Origin: Campylobacter mucosalis | GTDB lineage: Bacteria; Campylobacterota; Campylobacteria; Campylobacterales; Campylobacteraceae | Assembly: GCF_013372205.1 (NCBI RefSeq) | Contig: NZ_CP053831.1 | Location: 1,709,479 to 1,773,478, forward strand | Direction: 5' to 3' | Length of the DNA: 64,000 nucleotides | Part shown: piece by piece, positions 54,658 to 63,930 of the stretch | How positions within the stretch are numbered: position 1 is the first letter of the stretch | Layout of the letters: every line of letters begins with the position of its first letter | Made by a program: the position numbers and the translations under genes | The notes under the pieces: generated by a model | Database searches by the model: none | What the model saw: the letters and a program-made list of their open reading frames with translations, nothing else | What the model was told of the DNA's origin: nothing

Positions 54658-55388
54658 CTTAACTCCTTGTAAATTTTTAAAATCTCATCTTGTAAAAGTC
54701 TAACTCTAATCGGATCTGGTCTGTTTGCTAAAAAATCGCTCAAATTTAAGCTCGTTGTCGTTTTAAATTTGTAGCTAATGCACTCACTTGGCACACTAAA
54801 CCAGCTCTCGTCTTTTCTAAGGCTTCGTGGCTTCATATCTATAACGACAGGCGTTAAAATTTTAGCCGCCTTAATCGCTATAAAAAATGGTGCTTTATGA
54901 AAAACAATCTCATCTTTTGTGCGAGTGCCCTCAGGAAATATCAGCAAACTTTCGCCGTTTTTTAAGGCATTTAGACTTTGCTCTAAGAGTTTTTCGTTAT
55001 CCTCATTTGAGATATAACCACAAGCTTTTATAGCAAAGGCTAAAAAGATATTTTTACCAAGTTCGCCTTTTACAACGCAGTTTAAATTTTTAACACTACT
55101 TAAAAAGAATACAACATCAAGCAGTGACGGGTGGTTTGCGATGATGATCTCGCCACTTTTGCCTAAATTACTAGCGTTAAACTGGGCTTTTAAATAGCCA
55201 CTAACCTTGCAAAGCCATATAAAAAAGCCCCAAGATAGTCTAACAAGCTCACGGCAAAATCTCTTCACAAGCTCAAATTTATTTAGCCCAAAAATCACAA
55301 TCGGCATAAAAAGCAGATCACCAAAAAGACAGATAAGCCCAAAAGATGAGTATAAAAATGCCGCCCTTGTAATTCTTAATAGTTGCAT
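54654..55388 (-). CDS. PlsC-like 1-acylglycerol-phosphate acyltransferase
   Basis: A 244-residue LPLAT enzyme with N-terminal membrane anchor. Motifs: ANHPSLLDVVFFLSS (HxxxxD) and LIFPEGTRTKDE (FPEGTR). It is the second acyltransferase of the cluster, distinct from the LpxL-like one, so at least two acyl groups may be added to the anchor. Overlaps the adjacent genes. Confidence 0.92.
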   Translation of the reverse strand: MQLLRITRAAFLYSSFGLICLFGDLLFMPIVIFGLNKFELVKRFCRELVRLSWGFFIWLCKVSGYLKAQFNASNLGKSGEIIIANHPSLLDVVFFLSSVKNLNCVVKGELGKNIFLAFAIKACGYISNEDNEKLLEQSLNALKNGESLLIFPEGTRTKDEIVFHKAPFFIAIKAAKILTPVVIDMKPRSLRKDESWFSVPSECISYKFKTTTSLNLSDFLANRPDPIRVRLLQDEILKIYKELR

Positions 55389-55993
55389 TTATACTCCCAT
55401 TTTAACGCTCCGTCAAAGCTATGCCACGCTCTGCTTTTGCCGTAATTTGATAAAAAGCAAACTTCGCTGTGATTTGGCGCTGTTTTATCAGGGCTAAATT
55501 TCAAACTAAAATCGCCCCCCTTTGTGATTAGCATACCAATAGCAACGGCAAATGGCTCTTCTTTGTAGTAATCTTTATTTGCGCCCTCAAAGTAGCTAAT
55601 GACAAAAGCACGTTCAAATTTTAAAGCGTTTATTATCGCATACTCAACACTTGCCATTGCTGATATGGCAAATACTGGACTGGTATTTTTAGCATCAATG
55701 CTTAGCATAGCAGGTGTCGCATTTAAGACTGAGAGGCTAAAAGATGTGGGTGAAACCTCGCTTTTTAACGCACTAAGCAGATCAAGACAGCGGTTTGTTT
55801 CGCCAAGATACGAGCTAAAAATGATAGGCATATCTAGCTTAATCTGGCTTGTGATATCAACACAAAATTTAGCACACTGGCTTAATCTTCGGCGAGAGAT
55901 AGGAGCGATACGCGAAATGTCAGGCTCACGCTCATACTCGCCACCGATATTAAAACTAATGGCTCTAAAATCTGAGATATTAAATCTTATCAC
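55376..55993 (-). CDS. Short ketosynthase-like protein (chain-length-factor-like, Ketoacyl-synt_2 type)
   Basis: About 205 residues, corresponding to the N-terminal half of a ketosynthase: PISRRRLSQCAKFCVDI, FSSYLGETNRCLDLLSALKS and SPTSFSLSVLNATPAML. It has no Cys-His-His catalytic set. The segment ATPAMLSI replaces the active-site Cys region. It probably pairs with the ketosynthase at 56885-58096, as ApeC does with ApeO in E. coli. I chose GTG 55993, which overlaps the upstream lipoprotein stop (GTGA), over a longer start at 56047. Confidence 0.82.
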   Translation of the reverse strand: MIRFNISDFRAISFNIGGEYEREPDISRIAPISRRRLSQCAKFCVDITSQIKLDMPIIFSSYLGETNRCLDLLSALKSEVSPTSFSLSVLNATPAMLSIDAKNTSPVFAISAMASVEYAIINALKFERAFVISYFEGANKDYYKEEPFAVAIGMLITKGGDFSLKFSPDKTAPNHSEVCFLSNYGKSRAWHSFDGALKWEYKCNY

Positions 55994-56439
55994 TTTGCGA
56001 TATCGCCTTTTAAGGCTACGCCACTCATTAGATTGCCAATGGCACACTCATACTCAGTCGTGCTTTTAAACTCTTGCTTTTTAAAGTAGCTTACTAAATT
56101 TACAACCTTGTTTGCACCCTCTTGCTTGGCACTATCAGCAAAGCTTACAAGTGCTAAGATAAAGGCTCTCTGGCAAGACTCTTCGTTGCTTTTGCCAACG
56201 CCATTTGTCTTTTTGTTTAAAACTAGACCTTTTTTGACAACCTTGCCTTGTGAAGCACCAAAGACAAATTTGACGTCGCTTGGTAGCTTCTCTTTTGCAA
56301 GTTGCGAGTTTAACGCGTCTGCGATAGAGTAGCGGGCAATAGCATTTGAGCCGTCTGATCTTACGACTTTTGACTTGTCAGACACACCACAACCTACAAA
56401 AAACACAACTGCCATAGCAGTAACTAAAACTTTTTTCAT
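55990..56439 (-). CDS. Cluster lipoprotein of unknown function
   Basis: A 149-residue lipoprotein (lipobox FVGCG, Cys17). The mature part has ANKVVNLVSYFKKQ and ends TEYECAIGNLMSGVALKG. It resembles a small protein commonly present, and often misnamed as an excinuclease subunit, in aryl-polyene clusters. Two mature Cys may be disulfide-bonded. It overlaps the following chain-length-factor-like gene by 4 nt. Confidence 0.7.
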   Translation of the reverse strand: MKKVLVTAMAVVFFVGCGVSDKSKVVRSDGSNAIARYSIADALNSQLAKEKLPSDVKFVFGASQGKVVKKGLVLNKKTNGVGKSNEESCQRAFILALVSFADSAKQEGANKVVNLVSYFKKQEFKSTTEYECAIGNLMSGVALKGDIAK

Positions 56440-56448
56440 TTTTACTCC

Positions 56449-56874
56449 TTAGAATTTTAATGTTTCTAAATATGTTTGTACATCCAAAAAGCCTTTTTTA
56501 CCAGCTATATCTTTTAAGTGTTGTAGCGAAATTTTTGACGTTGCACCTACTGAAACTAGGTATTTAAGCACATCAAGTCTGTTATAAATAACTGAGTAAT
56601 AAATAGGGTCGTGAAGCTTTCTGTTTGCTTGATTTACGTCAGCCCCTTTGTTTACTAAGTCTTTTATGGTGTCTAAATTTACACCATTACGTATAGCAAA
56701 CATTAGCGGAGTCATACCTTTGGCAACATATCTGTTTATATTTTCTGGTGTTATTCTCTCATCTAACACGGTTGTGTTGTTATCTTTTATAGCGTTTCTT
56801 ATCGTACGATTTTTAGCGCCACACCCAGCAAATAAAAGTGCGAAAACCGCACCAATGACTAAAATTTTTCTCAT
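56449..56874 (-). CDS. Ankyrin-repeat lipoprotein
   Basis: A 141-residue lipoprotein (lipobox LFAGCG, Cys18). Three ankyrin-type repeats are visible: KGMTPLMFAIRNGVNLDTIK, DLVNKGADVNQANRK, then YSVIYNRLDVLKYLVSVGAT. It is probably a periplasmic protein-interaction module. It sits in the operon between the ketosynthase and another lipoprotein, with 9-10 bp gaps, and is not a usual member of aryl-polyene clusters that I know of. Confidence 0.85.
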   Translation of the reverse strand: MRKILVIGAVFALLFAGCGAKNRTIRNAIKDNNTTVLDERITPENINRYVAKGMTPLMFAIRNGVNLDTIKDLVNKGADVNQANRKLHDPIYYSVIYNRLDVLKYLVSVGATSKISLQHLKDIAGKKGFLDVQTYLETLKF

Positions 56875-56884
56875 TTTTTCTCCT

Positions 56885-58096
56885 TTAAAGTTTTTTAAAT
56901 ATAAGACTTGTATTTACTCCGCCAAAGGCAAAGTTGTTACTCATTACAAACTGCGTATCTATCGCGGTTTTTACTCTTAGATAGTTAAGCTTCGCACACT
57001 CACTATCAACTCTATTTAAATTTCTAGTTGGATAAAAGCAGTTTTCATTCATCATCATGATGCTAACAATCGCTTCAATAGCACCACACGCACCAAGTGT
57101 GTGTCCGATATGCCCTTTTAGTGAGCTTATTGCTATATTTTGCCCAAAAAGCTCGTTTGTAGCGATACTTTCGGCTATATCTCCGTGTTTTGTAGCTGTG
57201 GCGTGGGCGTTTATGTAGCCGATATCTTGAGGCAAAATTTTAGCGTCCTTAAGTGCAAATTCCATAGCCTCTTTCATCGTTGGCGAGTTTGGGCGAGTGA
57301 TATGAGTGCCATCACAAGTTGAGCCAAAGCCTACAACTTCGGCAATTGCTTTGCCACCACGCCTTTTTAAACTAGCTTCGCTCTCAAGCACAACGTAAGC
57401 ACCACCTTCACCAAGCACCAAGCCATCTCTGCTCTCATCAAATGGGGCTGGAGTTAAATTTGGTCTGTCATTTTTCGTGCTTGTGGCATAAAGTGTGTCA
57501 AATACGTATGCTTCGCTAGGGCAAAGCTCTTCTGCTCCTCCTGCTATCATCGCTTCACACATTCCGTATTTTATGCTCTCATACGCATAGCCAATGGCGT
57601 GAGATGCACTCGTGCAAGCACTTGAAGTTGGGATAATGCGTCCTGTTAATTTGTAAAAAAGTGCTATATTTGCAGCCGTCGTATGTGGCATCATTTTTAT
57701 GTAGGTATTTGCGTTGCAATCACTCTGCCCATTTAATAAAAGTTTTGCCATCAAAGCTATTGCGTCAGTGCTTCCTGTGCTACTACCACTAGCAACGCCA
57801 AATTTTAAAATTTCACTCTCATTTAAACCAGCGTCTTTTATAGCAAGTCCAGCAGCCTCTACTGCATACTGCGAAACCCTGCCAAGTGAGCGAAGTTGCT
57901 TTCTATCCCACTCTTTTGGTGGTGTGTAGCCGTCAATGGGTGCTGCGATTTTTGTCATTAAATCTTTATATTTATCCCACTCACTCATATATCTGACGGC
58001 ACTTTTATTCTCATCAAGTGCAGTTTTAAACTCTGCCCAGCTCTTGCCAAAGGCACTTACAAAGCCGTATCCGCTTATAAAAACTCTATTTAGCAT
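56885..58096 (-). CDS. Beta-ketoacyl-ACP synthase (main ketosynthase, ApeO-like)
   Basis: A 403-residue FabF-type condensing enzyme with all catalytic residues: Cys in SSACTSASHAIG (about 160), His in INAHATATKHGD (about 297) and His in GHIGHTLGACGA (about 334). It should extend the polyene by two carbons per cycle with malonyl-ACP, in partnership with the short ketosynthase-like protein. It overlaps fabG-like gene by 7 nt. Confidence 0.95.
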   Translation of the reverse strand: MLNRVFISGYGFVSAFGKSWAEFKTALDENKSAVRYMSEWDKYKDLMTKIAAPIDGYTPPKEWDRKQLRSLGRVSQYAVEAAGLAIKDAGLNESEILKFGVASGSSTGSTDAIALMAKLLLNGQSDCNANTYIKMMPHTTAANIALFYKLTGRIIPTSSACTSASHAIGYAYESIKYGMCEAMIAGGAEELCPSEAYVFDTLYATSTKNDRPNLTPAPFDESRDGLVLGEGGAYVVLESEASLKRRGGKAIAEVVGFGSTCDGTHITRPNSPTMKEAMEFALKDAKILPQDIGYINAHATATKHGDIAESIATNELFGQNIAISSLKGHIGHTLGACGAIEAIVSIMMMNENCFYPTRNLNRVDSECAKLNYLRVKTAIDTQFVMSNNFAFGGVNTSLIFKKL

Positions 58097-58809
58097 AATC
58101 CGCCATTTACCCCTATAACCTGTCTTGTGATATAACTTGCGTCCTTGCTAAGCAAAAATTCAACCACGCCACTTACCTCATCAACGCTACCAGCACGTTT
58201 TGCAGGGACTGCAAATTTTATAAAATCCTCATTTATATTTTCTGTCATATCAGTTTGTATCACTCCACAAGCGACTGAATTTACCGTTATATTGCGACTT
58301 GCAAGTTCAATGGCTAGGCTTTTAATCGCTCCGTCAACACCAGCCTTGCTTGCAGCGTAGTTGCTTTGCCCTCTGTTGCCTATGACACCACTTACTGAGG
58401 TTATGGCAACTACGCGTCCGGGCTTTTTAGTGCGGATTAGTGGCATTAGGCTTGGGTTTAAAACGTTATAAAAACTATGCAAATTTACATCAATCACACC
58501 CTTCCACTCATCTTCGCTTAAAGCTACAAAGGTATTATCAGCCGTAATTCCGGCATTTAAGATAATAGCGTAATATGCTCCATTTTGCTCAATGTCATCC
58601 GTTATGGCTTCACGCGATTTTTGCGTGTCGCTAACATCAAATATGAGTTTGCTACTAAAATTTTCGCCAAGCTCGTTTTGCAGACTTTTTAACTCATCGC
58701 TATCTTTTCTTGCGTTTATTGTGACCTTATATCCAGCCTTTGCAAGACGCAAGGCTATGGCTCTACCAATACCTCTTGAACTGCCTGTTATTAAAACTCT
58801 ATTTTGCAT
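58090..58809 (-). CDS. 3-oxoacyl-ACP reductase (FabG/ApeQ-like)
   Basis: A 239-residue short-chain dehydrogenase. The cofactor motif GSSRGIGRAIA is at residues 9-19, followed by LNAGIT and the catalytic Ser-Tyr-Lys (SVSGVIGNRGQSNYAASKAG, Tyr about 151, Lys about 155). It reduces the beta-keto intermediate with NADPH. It acts with the dehydratases to leave a conjugated double bond. Confidence 0.95.
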   Translation of the reverse strand: MQNRVLITGSSRGIGRAIALRLAKAGYKVTINARKDSDELKSLQNELGENFSSKLIFDVSDTQKSREAITDDIEQNGAYYAIILNAGITADNTFVALSEDEWKGVIDVNLHSFYNVLNPSLMPLIRTKKPGRVVAITSVSGVIGNRGQSNYAASKAGVDGAIKSLAIELASRNITVNSVACGVIQTDMTENINEDFIKFAVPAKRAGSVDEVSGVVEFLLSKDASYITRQVIGVNGGLC

Positions 58810-59230
58810 TTTTTAACTCCAAAAATTGCTCTTTGCTGGGGCTTAGAACGCTTAAAGTTGCTTTTGCAATAAGCTCATCTTTAAGCAAAATTTCACTATA
58901 CCAAACCCCAAAACCACTCTCATCTTGCATTGAAACATTTGACTTTATCGTCAGTTCATCGTCGATATTTAGGGTGTTTTTGTAAATTTCAAAATCCCTA
59001 GCACCAAGCAAAAATCCGATTGAAAAATTATCTTTATTATAAAGCCCCTTGTAAGCTCCAAGGCTTTGTGCCATCATCTCAATGCACTTATATGTGTAAA
59101 ATTTCTCATTTTCTAAAAAGGCATTTTGCGGTTTTATCTTGCTTTTAACACTTATAAAACCCTCGCCAAATTCAAGCACTTCATCAATTAAAACCATATC
59201 GCCACTATGTGGTAAATTAACTCTCATCAT
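58799..59230 (-). CDS. ApeP-like hotdog 3-hydroxyacyl-ACP dehydratase
   Basis: A 143-residue hotdog protein opening VNLPHSGDMVLIDEVLEFGE, the pattern of aryl-polyene dehydratases, with the likely catalytic His at the LPH position. ECIE-like segment KCIEMMAQSLGAYKG follows. It makes double bonds during chain extension. A second dehydratase is fused to the ligase. Two adjacent ATGs exist at its start. Confidence 0.85.
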   Translation of the reverse strand: MMRVNLPHSGDMVLIDEVLEFGEGFISVKSKIKPQNAFLENEKFYTYKCIEMMAQSLGAYKGLYNKDNFSIGFLLGARDFEIYKNTLNIDDELTIKSNVSMQDESGFGVWYSEILLKDELIAKATLSVLSPSKEQFLELKNAK

Positions 59231-60347
59231 CTACTCCAACCACCATACCCGCATTATCTCCGCCAAATGCAAATGATAAATTTAGGCAGTTTTTTACTTC
59301 ACTTTTAACACTTTTTGTAGCTAAATTTATGGGCGAAAGCGTGCTGTCAAACTCATCTAAAATCTGCATAGGTATCATTTTTTGTTTTATTGCCATTAGG
59401 CAAATTCCAGCTTCAACCGCACCAGCAGCCCCTAGTGTGTGTCCGATATTTGCCTTTATACCGCTAGTTGTGGCGTTTGGCAAGGTGCTAAAAATCGCCT
59501 TTGTCTCCATTATCTCATTTGCCTGTGTGCCAGTTGCGTGAGCGTTGATGTAGTCGATTTTGTGGTTTAAAGTTAGCTCATTTATGAGTTTTATCTGCTC
59601 ACTCGCCTCTGGATTTGGCTGTGTGATATGAAAGGCGTCGCAATTTGTAGCAACCGCTTTTAGTTTGTAGTCTGAAATTTTATCACGACACATTAAAAAC
59701 ACAGCTGCTGCTTCGCCGATATTTATGCCGTCTCTATCCTTGCAAAATGGCTTTGATGGGCTGTTTGATAGCACTCCAAGCGAGTTAAATCCGTGTATTG
59801 TGAGTGAATTTAGACTATCAACACCGCCAACTATAACGGCGTCACAAAGATTTAGATTTATGAAATTTCTAGCACTTTCAAACGCTTTAATCCCCGAGGT
59901 ACAAGCGGTTGAAACACCGATACAAAGTGAGTTTAGTCCAAAAAACTCACGTACAAAATTTGCTGGATTTGATAGCGAGTTTCTATCCATTAAAAACTCA
60001 CTTTTATTAAAATTTTCGCCCTTAAAAGCTTCATAATTTTCTTCAACACCAGCAGTAGTTGTGCCAATAACCACGCCAACTCGGTCTTTGCCGTATTTTT
60101 TAATTGCGTTTTTTACCTCATTTTCTAACTCTAAAATAGTAGCTAGTAAAATTTGATTGGTTCTAGTTTTATAAATTTTATCCGTCTTGTGACTAAAATT
60201 TGGCAAAGCTAAATCTATACTGCCAACAAGAAAATTTTTGTCCAAAATTTGCCTTGTTTTTAACGCTCTTTTGCCACTGCAACACGCGTCAAAAAGTGCG
60301 TTTTCATCGCCAAATGGACTAAAAATTCGTGGCAAACTAAGATACAT
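59217..60347 (-). CDS. Beta-ketoacyl-ACP synthase (second ketosynthase)
   Basis: A 376-residue condensing enzyme with Cys in STACTSGIKAFE (about 148), His in INAHATGTQANE and His in GIKANIGHTLGAAGAVEAG, so it is catalytically complete. In aryl-polyene systems a second ketosynthase (ApeR-like) is thought to make first condensations or side chains. Its exact role here is inferred. It overlaps the DUF3261-like gene by 11 nt and the dehydratase by 14 nt. Confidence 0.93.
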   Translation of the reverse strand: MYLSLPRIFSPFGDENALFDACCSGKRALKTRQILDKNFLVGSIDLALPNFSHKTDKIYKTRTNQILLATILELENEVKNAIKKYGKDRVGVVIGTTTAGVEENYEAFKGENFNKSEFLMDRNSLSNPANFVREFFGLNSLCIGVSTACTSGIKAFESARNFINLNLCDAVIVGGVDSLNSLTIHGFNSLGVLSNSPSKPFCKDRDGINIGEAAAVFLMCRDKISDYKLKAVATNCDAFHITQPNPEASEQIKLINELTLNHKIDYINAHATGTQANEIMETKAIFSTLPNATTSGIKANIGHTLGAAGAVEAGICLMAIKQKMIPMQILDEFDSTLSPINLATKSVKSEVKNCLNLSFAFGGDNAGMVVGVDDES

Positions 60348-60699
60348 TTTTAACCTTATAAATTTTCTTATCTGTCTTTATCGTCGCCTCTTTTGCATTT
60401 TTGCTTAAAACCTCTAAAATTCCTAAAAAAAGCTCGTTAAAATCAGCGTTTGGTGGTAGAAATTTCAGGCTTTTAAATTTAGAATCTTTTAACTCTTTAT
60501 CAGCTAGTGGCACACCAAAAGGGTTAAACATAACAAATCTATAAATTCCGTCTTGACTACTTACAAAAAGCCTATTTGCCGTGTTTTCATCGCTTATGAT
60601 AAACTCTTTTTGGCTAAAATTGCTAAGCTTTGGCACGTTAATTTTATGAACGCAACCAGCTAAAAAAATAGCTATAAAAACTAGCCAAAATTTCATCAT
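60337..60699 (-). CDS. DUF3261-like lipoprotein of the polyene cluster
   Basis: A 120-residue lipoprotein (lipobox FLAGC, Cys16). Segments RLFVSSQDGIYRFVMFNPFG and GVPLADKEL fit the DUF3261 lipoprotein regularly found in aryl-polyene clusters. It probably helps deliver the product at the outer membrane together with the LolA-like and MMPL proteins. Overlaps the upstream phosphopantetheinyl transferase gene by 4 nt. Confidence 0.75.
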   Translation of the reverse strand: MMKFWLVFIAIFLAGCVHKINVPKLSNFSQKEFIISDENTANRLFVSSQDGIYRFVMFNPFGVPLADKELKDSKFKSLKFLPPNADFNELFLGILEVLSKNAKEATIKTDKKIYKVKNVS

Positions 60700-61184
60700 T
60701 TTCCTTTATAAACTATAGTTATTAAAAAATTTTTATATGTTATGTGTTTGGTTTTCATTCTATTTAAAATTGCATTAAAATTCACTGATTGCAAATGAGA
60801 AAAGCCTAAATTTTGTAACTTGATAAAAGCCTCTTTGGTTGTGTAAATTTGATAAAAAGCTAAAAGTTTGTCATCTGCATTTTTAACCAAATTTTTCTCA
60901 TCATCGCTAAAACAAAAATCCATAACAGCACCAAAATTTCGCTCTTTTAGCTCCTCTATATCAATGCCGATTTTACGCTTAGAACGTGCTATAACGCAGA
61001 TATCTTTCTTATGTGATATACAAATTTTATCTTTTAGTTTAAACTGCCATTTTAAAGAGCGAGAGAGTAAAAATCCGCTTTGATATTTCAAATTTGGATA
61101 CTTTTTTAGCCGTCTTTTATCGCTTTTGTAAAGATTAAAGCTGTGTAGAGCTTTTGTAGTTATAAAAAGGGCAAATTTTGGCAC
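60696..61184 (-). CDS. 4'-phosphopantetheinyl transferase (first gene of polyene operon)
   Basis: A 162-residue Sfp/AcpT-type enzyme that loads the phosphopantetheine arm onto the two carrier proteins. The Mg-binding motif IGIDIEELKERN and the later FYQIYTTKEAFIKLQ (W/F-x-x-KEA-x-x-K) are intact. The start is GTG 61184 with AAGGAG 7 nt upstream. It leads a 19-gene operon in which nearly every gene overlaps the next. Confidence 0.92.
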   Translation of the reverse strand: MPKFALFITTKALHSFNLYKSDKRRLKKYPNLKYQSGFLLSRSLKWQFKLKDKICISHKKDICVIARSKRKIGIDIEELKERNFGAVMDFCFSDDEKNLVKNADDKLLAFYQIYTTKEAFIKLQNLGFSHLQSVNFNAILNRMKTKHITYKNFLITIVYKGK

Positions 61185-61209
61185 TTTTCTCCTTATAAAA
61201 TTAAGTCTG

Positions 61210-61215
61210 ATTATG
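61210..61215 (-). promoter_or_regulatory. Possible promoter -10 of the polyene operon
   Basis: CATAAT on the minus strand, 26 bp upstream of the GTG start. It is the only -10-like site in the 52-bp gap to the chemoreceptor stop. Confidence 0.35.
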
Positions 61216-61236
61216 CCAAAATTTGTCTAAAATTAC

Positions 61237-63306
61237 CTAAAATTTCTTCTTCCTAACCTCACTAACAATATCTTTAGCCATATTATCTACCTCAGCTGTT
61301 ACTTCATTAGTTCTATTAGCTACTGATACATTTGCACGTGTAAGGTTATCTATCTGAGCTACTGATTGATTTATCATATTTATACCTTCAGCTTGCTCTT
61401 TTATTGATTCACTCATCTCATTGATTGATTGAGCTAGTACATTTGTATTTGCTTCTATCTCTCCAAGTGACTTTTGAGTTCTCTCAGCTAGTTTTCTTAC
61501 TTCATCAGCAACAACAGCAAATCCACGTCCGTGTTCTCCTGCTCTGGCTGCTTCAATAGCAGCATTTAGTGCTAGTAGGTTTGTTTGGTCTGCTATATCT
61601 CTTATTATTGTTATTATGTTTTTAATCTCTTCAGATTGTCTTATAACATCTTGTGTCTTTTGAGATATGGCACTCATTGATGAGCTCATCTGTTCTACTG
61701 CTGCAGCACTCTCTTGCAAGCTATTTGCTTGGCTATTTGCTCCATCTGTTAGCTCTTTCATAGAATCACTTAGTATCTGAGCTTTTTGCTCTAGAATTTC
61801 AGCTTTGTCTAGGTTGTCACGGAGCATATTTGAAATTTCAATACCAAGTTGGTTTATACCACTTGCCATTGTGCCATTATCATCAAGTCTAGCTGTAAAG
61901 TCTGAACGTTTATAACTCTCAAGGAGTTTTAATACCTCTTGTCCATCTTTAGATATTGCTTTGCTTAGCCCCTCTTGAAGATCAATAAATGCAGATTTTA
62001 GTCTGTTTAGTGCAGGGTTTATCGTCTGTGCATTTAGGGTTGCTGTGAAATTTCCGTCTTTGATACTATTTACAAGAGTATTAGCGTCAGCTATGAAAGC
62101 ATTTTGTTCGGATAGGTTTTGTTCGATTTGTTTGATGTTTTCGTTAATAAGCATACCCATTTTCCCGATCTCATCGTTTGCACGTATTTTTATGAGATCT
62201 GCTTTTTGGGTCTTGTAGTTTAAAAAGTCAAAGAAATTTGCAAGTGCTTTGCCGATATTTTCTATCCTAGAACCAAATGTTTTTGAATAAATCCACATTA
62301 TAACCATTAAAACGATTATCGATACCACCGCTATACTTATCATAAAATTTCTAAGATTTGTAGTCTCTTCCATAGCTTCATCATGATCAACCACCAAAAC
62401 TACACCCCAACTTTTATCAAAATTTGGCATATCAACACTAGCATAAACAACCTTTGATAGCTTTTTTGTTACAGCTGAGATAGCACTCATCTCGTATGGT
62501 TCTAGCTTGCTTAGAGCATTCATTATCGGCTGCAAGTCTGGATTTACATCAGTCATTTTTTTACCAATCAAATCTAGTTTTACATGCGATAAGAGCTTAC
62601 CAGTATGAGAAATTAAAAAACTACTATCTGTTTTAAATAACTTGATGTTATTTACCAAATTTTGAATTTTTTCTAACTTCATCGCAATGCCCATAGTACC
62701 TACAAATTTTCCGTGTGCATAAACAGGCGTAGTAAATGAAGTTACAAGTAAATTTTGCTCACCAAATTTGTAAAAATACGGATCAAGTATGGCTGGTTTT
62801 CCGCTGTTTTTTGAAGTTGTGTAATACTCACCATTTCGGTATTCGTTTGTTCGTTTTGTAATTTTTGAAGAGCCAGAAGTATTTGTCACCCAAGGTGCAA
62901 AAAGTCCATTTGAAGCGTAAAATGCGTCATTTCCACCGTCTATTTCGCGGTTATAAAACTCATCGCTATCACTCATAAACCAAATACTCATAAAATCTGG
63001 ATTTTCCTTTTGAACGTGTAAAAATATATCTCCAATAATTTGCGGCGTAAGTTTATGACCAGCCTCTAAAGAACCAGAAATAGTCTCTGCAAGTACTCTT
63101 GAGCTTTGCAATGCATTTGAGAAAAATGCTGATATAGCATTAGCGTTTGACTGCATAGCATTACTCATATATCTACTATTTTCCTCGTTTGTTATTTTTA
63201 GCGTTTTATACGCAACTATACTAATTACAAGCACAAGTGCAAGTAGTGACAACCCACAGCTAACAAGCGTCAGCTTCGTCGATATTTTCATATTCTTAAA
63301 CATCAA
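61237..63306 (-). CDS. Methyl-accepting chemotaxis protein 2 (dCache sensor)
   Basis: A 689-residue chemoreceptor: TM1 (about 13-33), a periplasmic dCache domain (about 40-310; [40 protein letters not shown]), TM2 (about 318-340), linker and signalling domain with [20 protein letters not shown] at the tip. From about residue 385 onward it is nearly identical to the receptor at 33476-35467, but the sensor is unrelated in detail, so ligands differ. SD AGGAGA precedes the start. Confidence 0.94.
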   Translation of the reverse strand: MMFKNMKISTKLTLVSCGLSLLALVLVISIVAYKTLKITNEENSRYMSNAMQSNANAISAFFSNALQSSRVLAETISGSLEAGHKLTPQIIGDIFLHVQKENPDFMSIWFMSDSDEFYNREIDGGNDAFYASNGLFAPWVTNTSGSSKITKRTNEYRNGEYYTTSKNSGKPAILDPYFYKFGEQNLLVTSFTTPVYAHGKFVGTMGIAMKLEKIQNLVNNIKLFKTDSSFLISHTGKLLSHVKLDLIGKKMTDVNPDLQPIMNALSKLEPYEMSAISAVTKKLSKVVYASVDMPNFDKSWGVVLVVDHDEAMEETTNLRNFMISIAVVSIIVLMVIMWIYSKTFGSRIENIGKALANFFDFLNYKTQKADLIKIRANDEIGKMGMLINENIKQIEQNLSEQNAFIADANTLVNSIKDGNFTATLNAQTINPALNRLKSAFIDLQEGLSKAISKDGQEVLKLLESYKRSDFTARLDDNGTMASGINQLGIEISNMLRDNLDKAEILEQKAQILSDSMKELTDGANSQANSLQESAAAVEQMSSSMSAISQKTQDVIRQSEEIKNIITIIRDIADQTNLLALNAAIEAARAGEHGRGFAVVADEVRKLAERTQKSLGEIEANTNVLAQSINEMSESIKEQAEGINMINQSVAQIDNLTRANVSVANRTNEVTAEVDNMAKDIVSEVRKKKF
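61749..62142 (-). repeat. ~395-bp block nearly identical to 33988-34381
   Basis: Second copy of the near-identical segment shared by the two chemoreceptor genes (offset 27,761 bp, same orientation). Confidence 0.8.
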
Positions 63307-63398
63307 AATCTCCTATTATAATCGGTGTATTTAAACACTCCAAATAATTATTGTATAAAATTTGTTAAAATTTCCTTTAAATTTAAAAAAGTTATTAT

Positions 63399-63869
63399 TT
63401 AATTCTTAATTTTATTTGCGTGTGTTAAAGCCACAGCAATGGCGTCAGTTATATCAAGCGGTTTTATCTCTTTTGTGATGCCTAAAATTTTCTTTACCAT
63501 AAATGCCACCTGCTCCTTTTGTGCCTTTGCCTTGCCTGTTACGGCTTTTTTTACTTGAAGTGGAGTGTATTCGGCAAAATCGCCGTGAAGTTGTAAAATT
63601 TTAAGACTTAAAGCACCACGAAATTGAGCAAGTTTTAAAACAGTTTTAGGGTTGTAAGCAAAAAATATATCCTCAATCGCAACCTCATCAAAGCTATGAT
63701 TTTTAAAAATCACATCAAGTCCCTCACAAAGCTCAGTGATTTGATACTGCAAACGATCCTGCTTTATCTTTATAAGTCCAGCCTCAATAAGTGTCGTTTT
63801 TCTAAGGCTTTTCTCAACTATCGCATAGCCACAATTTCGCGATCCTGGGTCGATTCCAAGAATTTTCAT
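63399..63869 (-). CDS. ruvC: Holliday junction resolvase RuvC
   Basis: A 156-residue endonuclease that resolves Holliday junctions with RuvAB. The catalytic acidic residues are visible: Asp7 ([14 protein letters not shown]), Glu ([11 protein letters not shown], about 63), and the C-terminal pair in [14 protein letters not shown] (about 139-142). Divergent from the putative oriC/dnaA to its right. Confidence 0.96.
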   Translation of the reverse strand: MKILGIDPGSRNCGYAIVEKSLRKTTLIEAGLIKIKQDRLQYQITELCEGLDVIFKNHSFDEVAIEDIFFAYNPKTVLKLAQFRGALSLKILQLHGDFAEYTPLQVKKAVTGKAKAQKEQVAFMVKKILGITKEIKPLDITDAIAVALTHANKIKN

Positions 63870-63886
63870 TTTTACCTTTTTAAAAG

Positions 63887-63930
63887 TTATTCACATATTT
63901 TTTCACAATGTGAATAAATACTTATTCACA
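63887..63930. other. Putative oriC: cluster of DnaA boxes
   Basis: Three perfect TTATTCACA DnaA boxes: + at 63887-63895, - at 63909-63917, + at 63922-63930. A one-mismatch box (TTTTTCACA) is at 63899-63907. Very AT-rich DNA, a possible unwinding element, follows to the end of the window. This spacing and density is typical of a replication origin upstream of dnaA, which would lie just beyond position 64000. Confidence 0.75.

Noticed and set aside
55511..55516. G6 run in the short ketosynthase-like gene as a phase switch
   Set aside because: Six G is below the length that is usually unstable in Campylobacter, and the gene is in frame.
63315..63320. TATAAT just before chemoreceptor 2
   Set aside because: It lies only 9 bp from the start codon, so the transcript would begin after the ribosome binding site. 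More likely a chance match.
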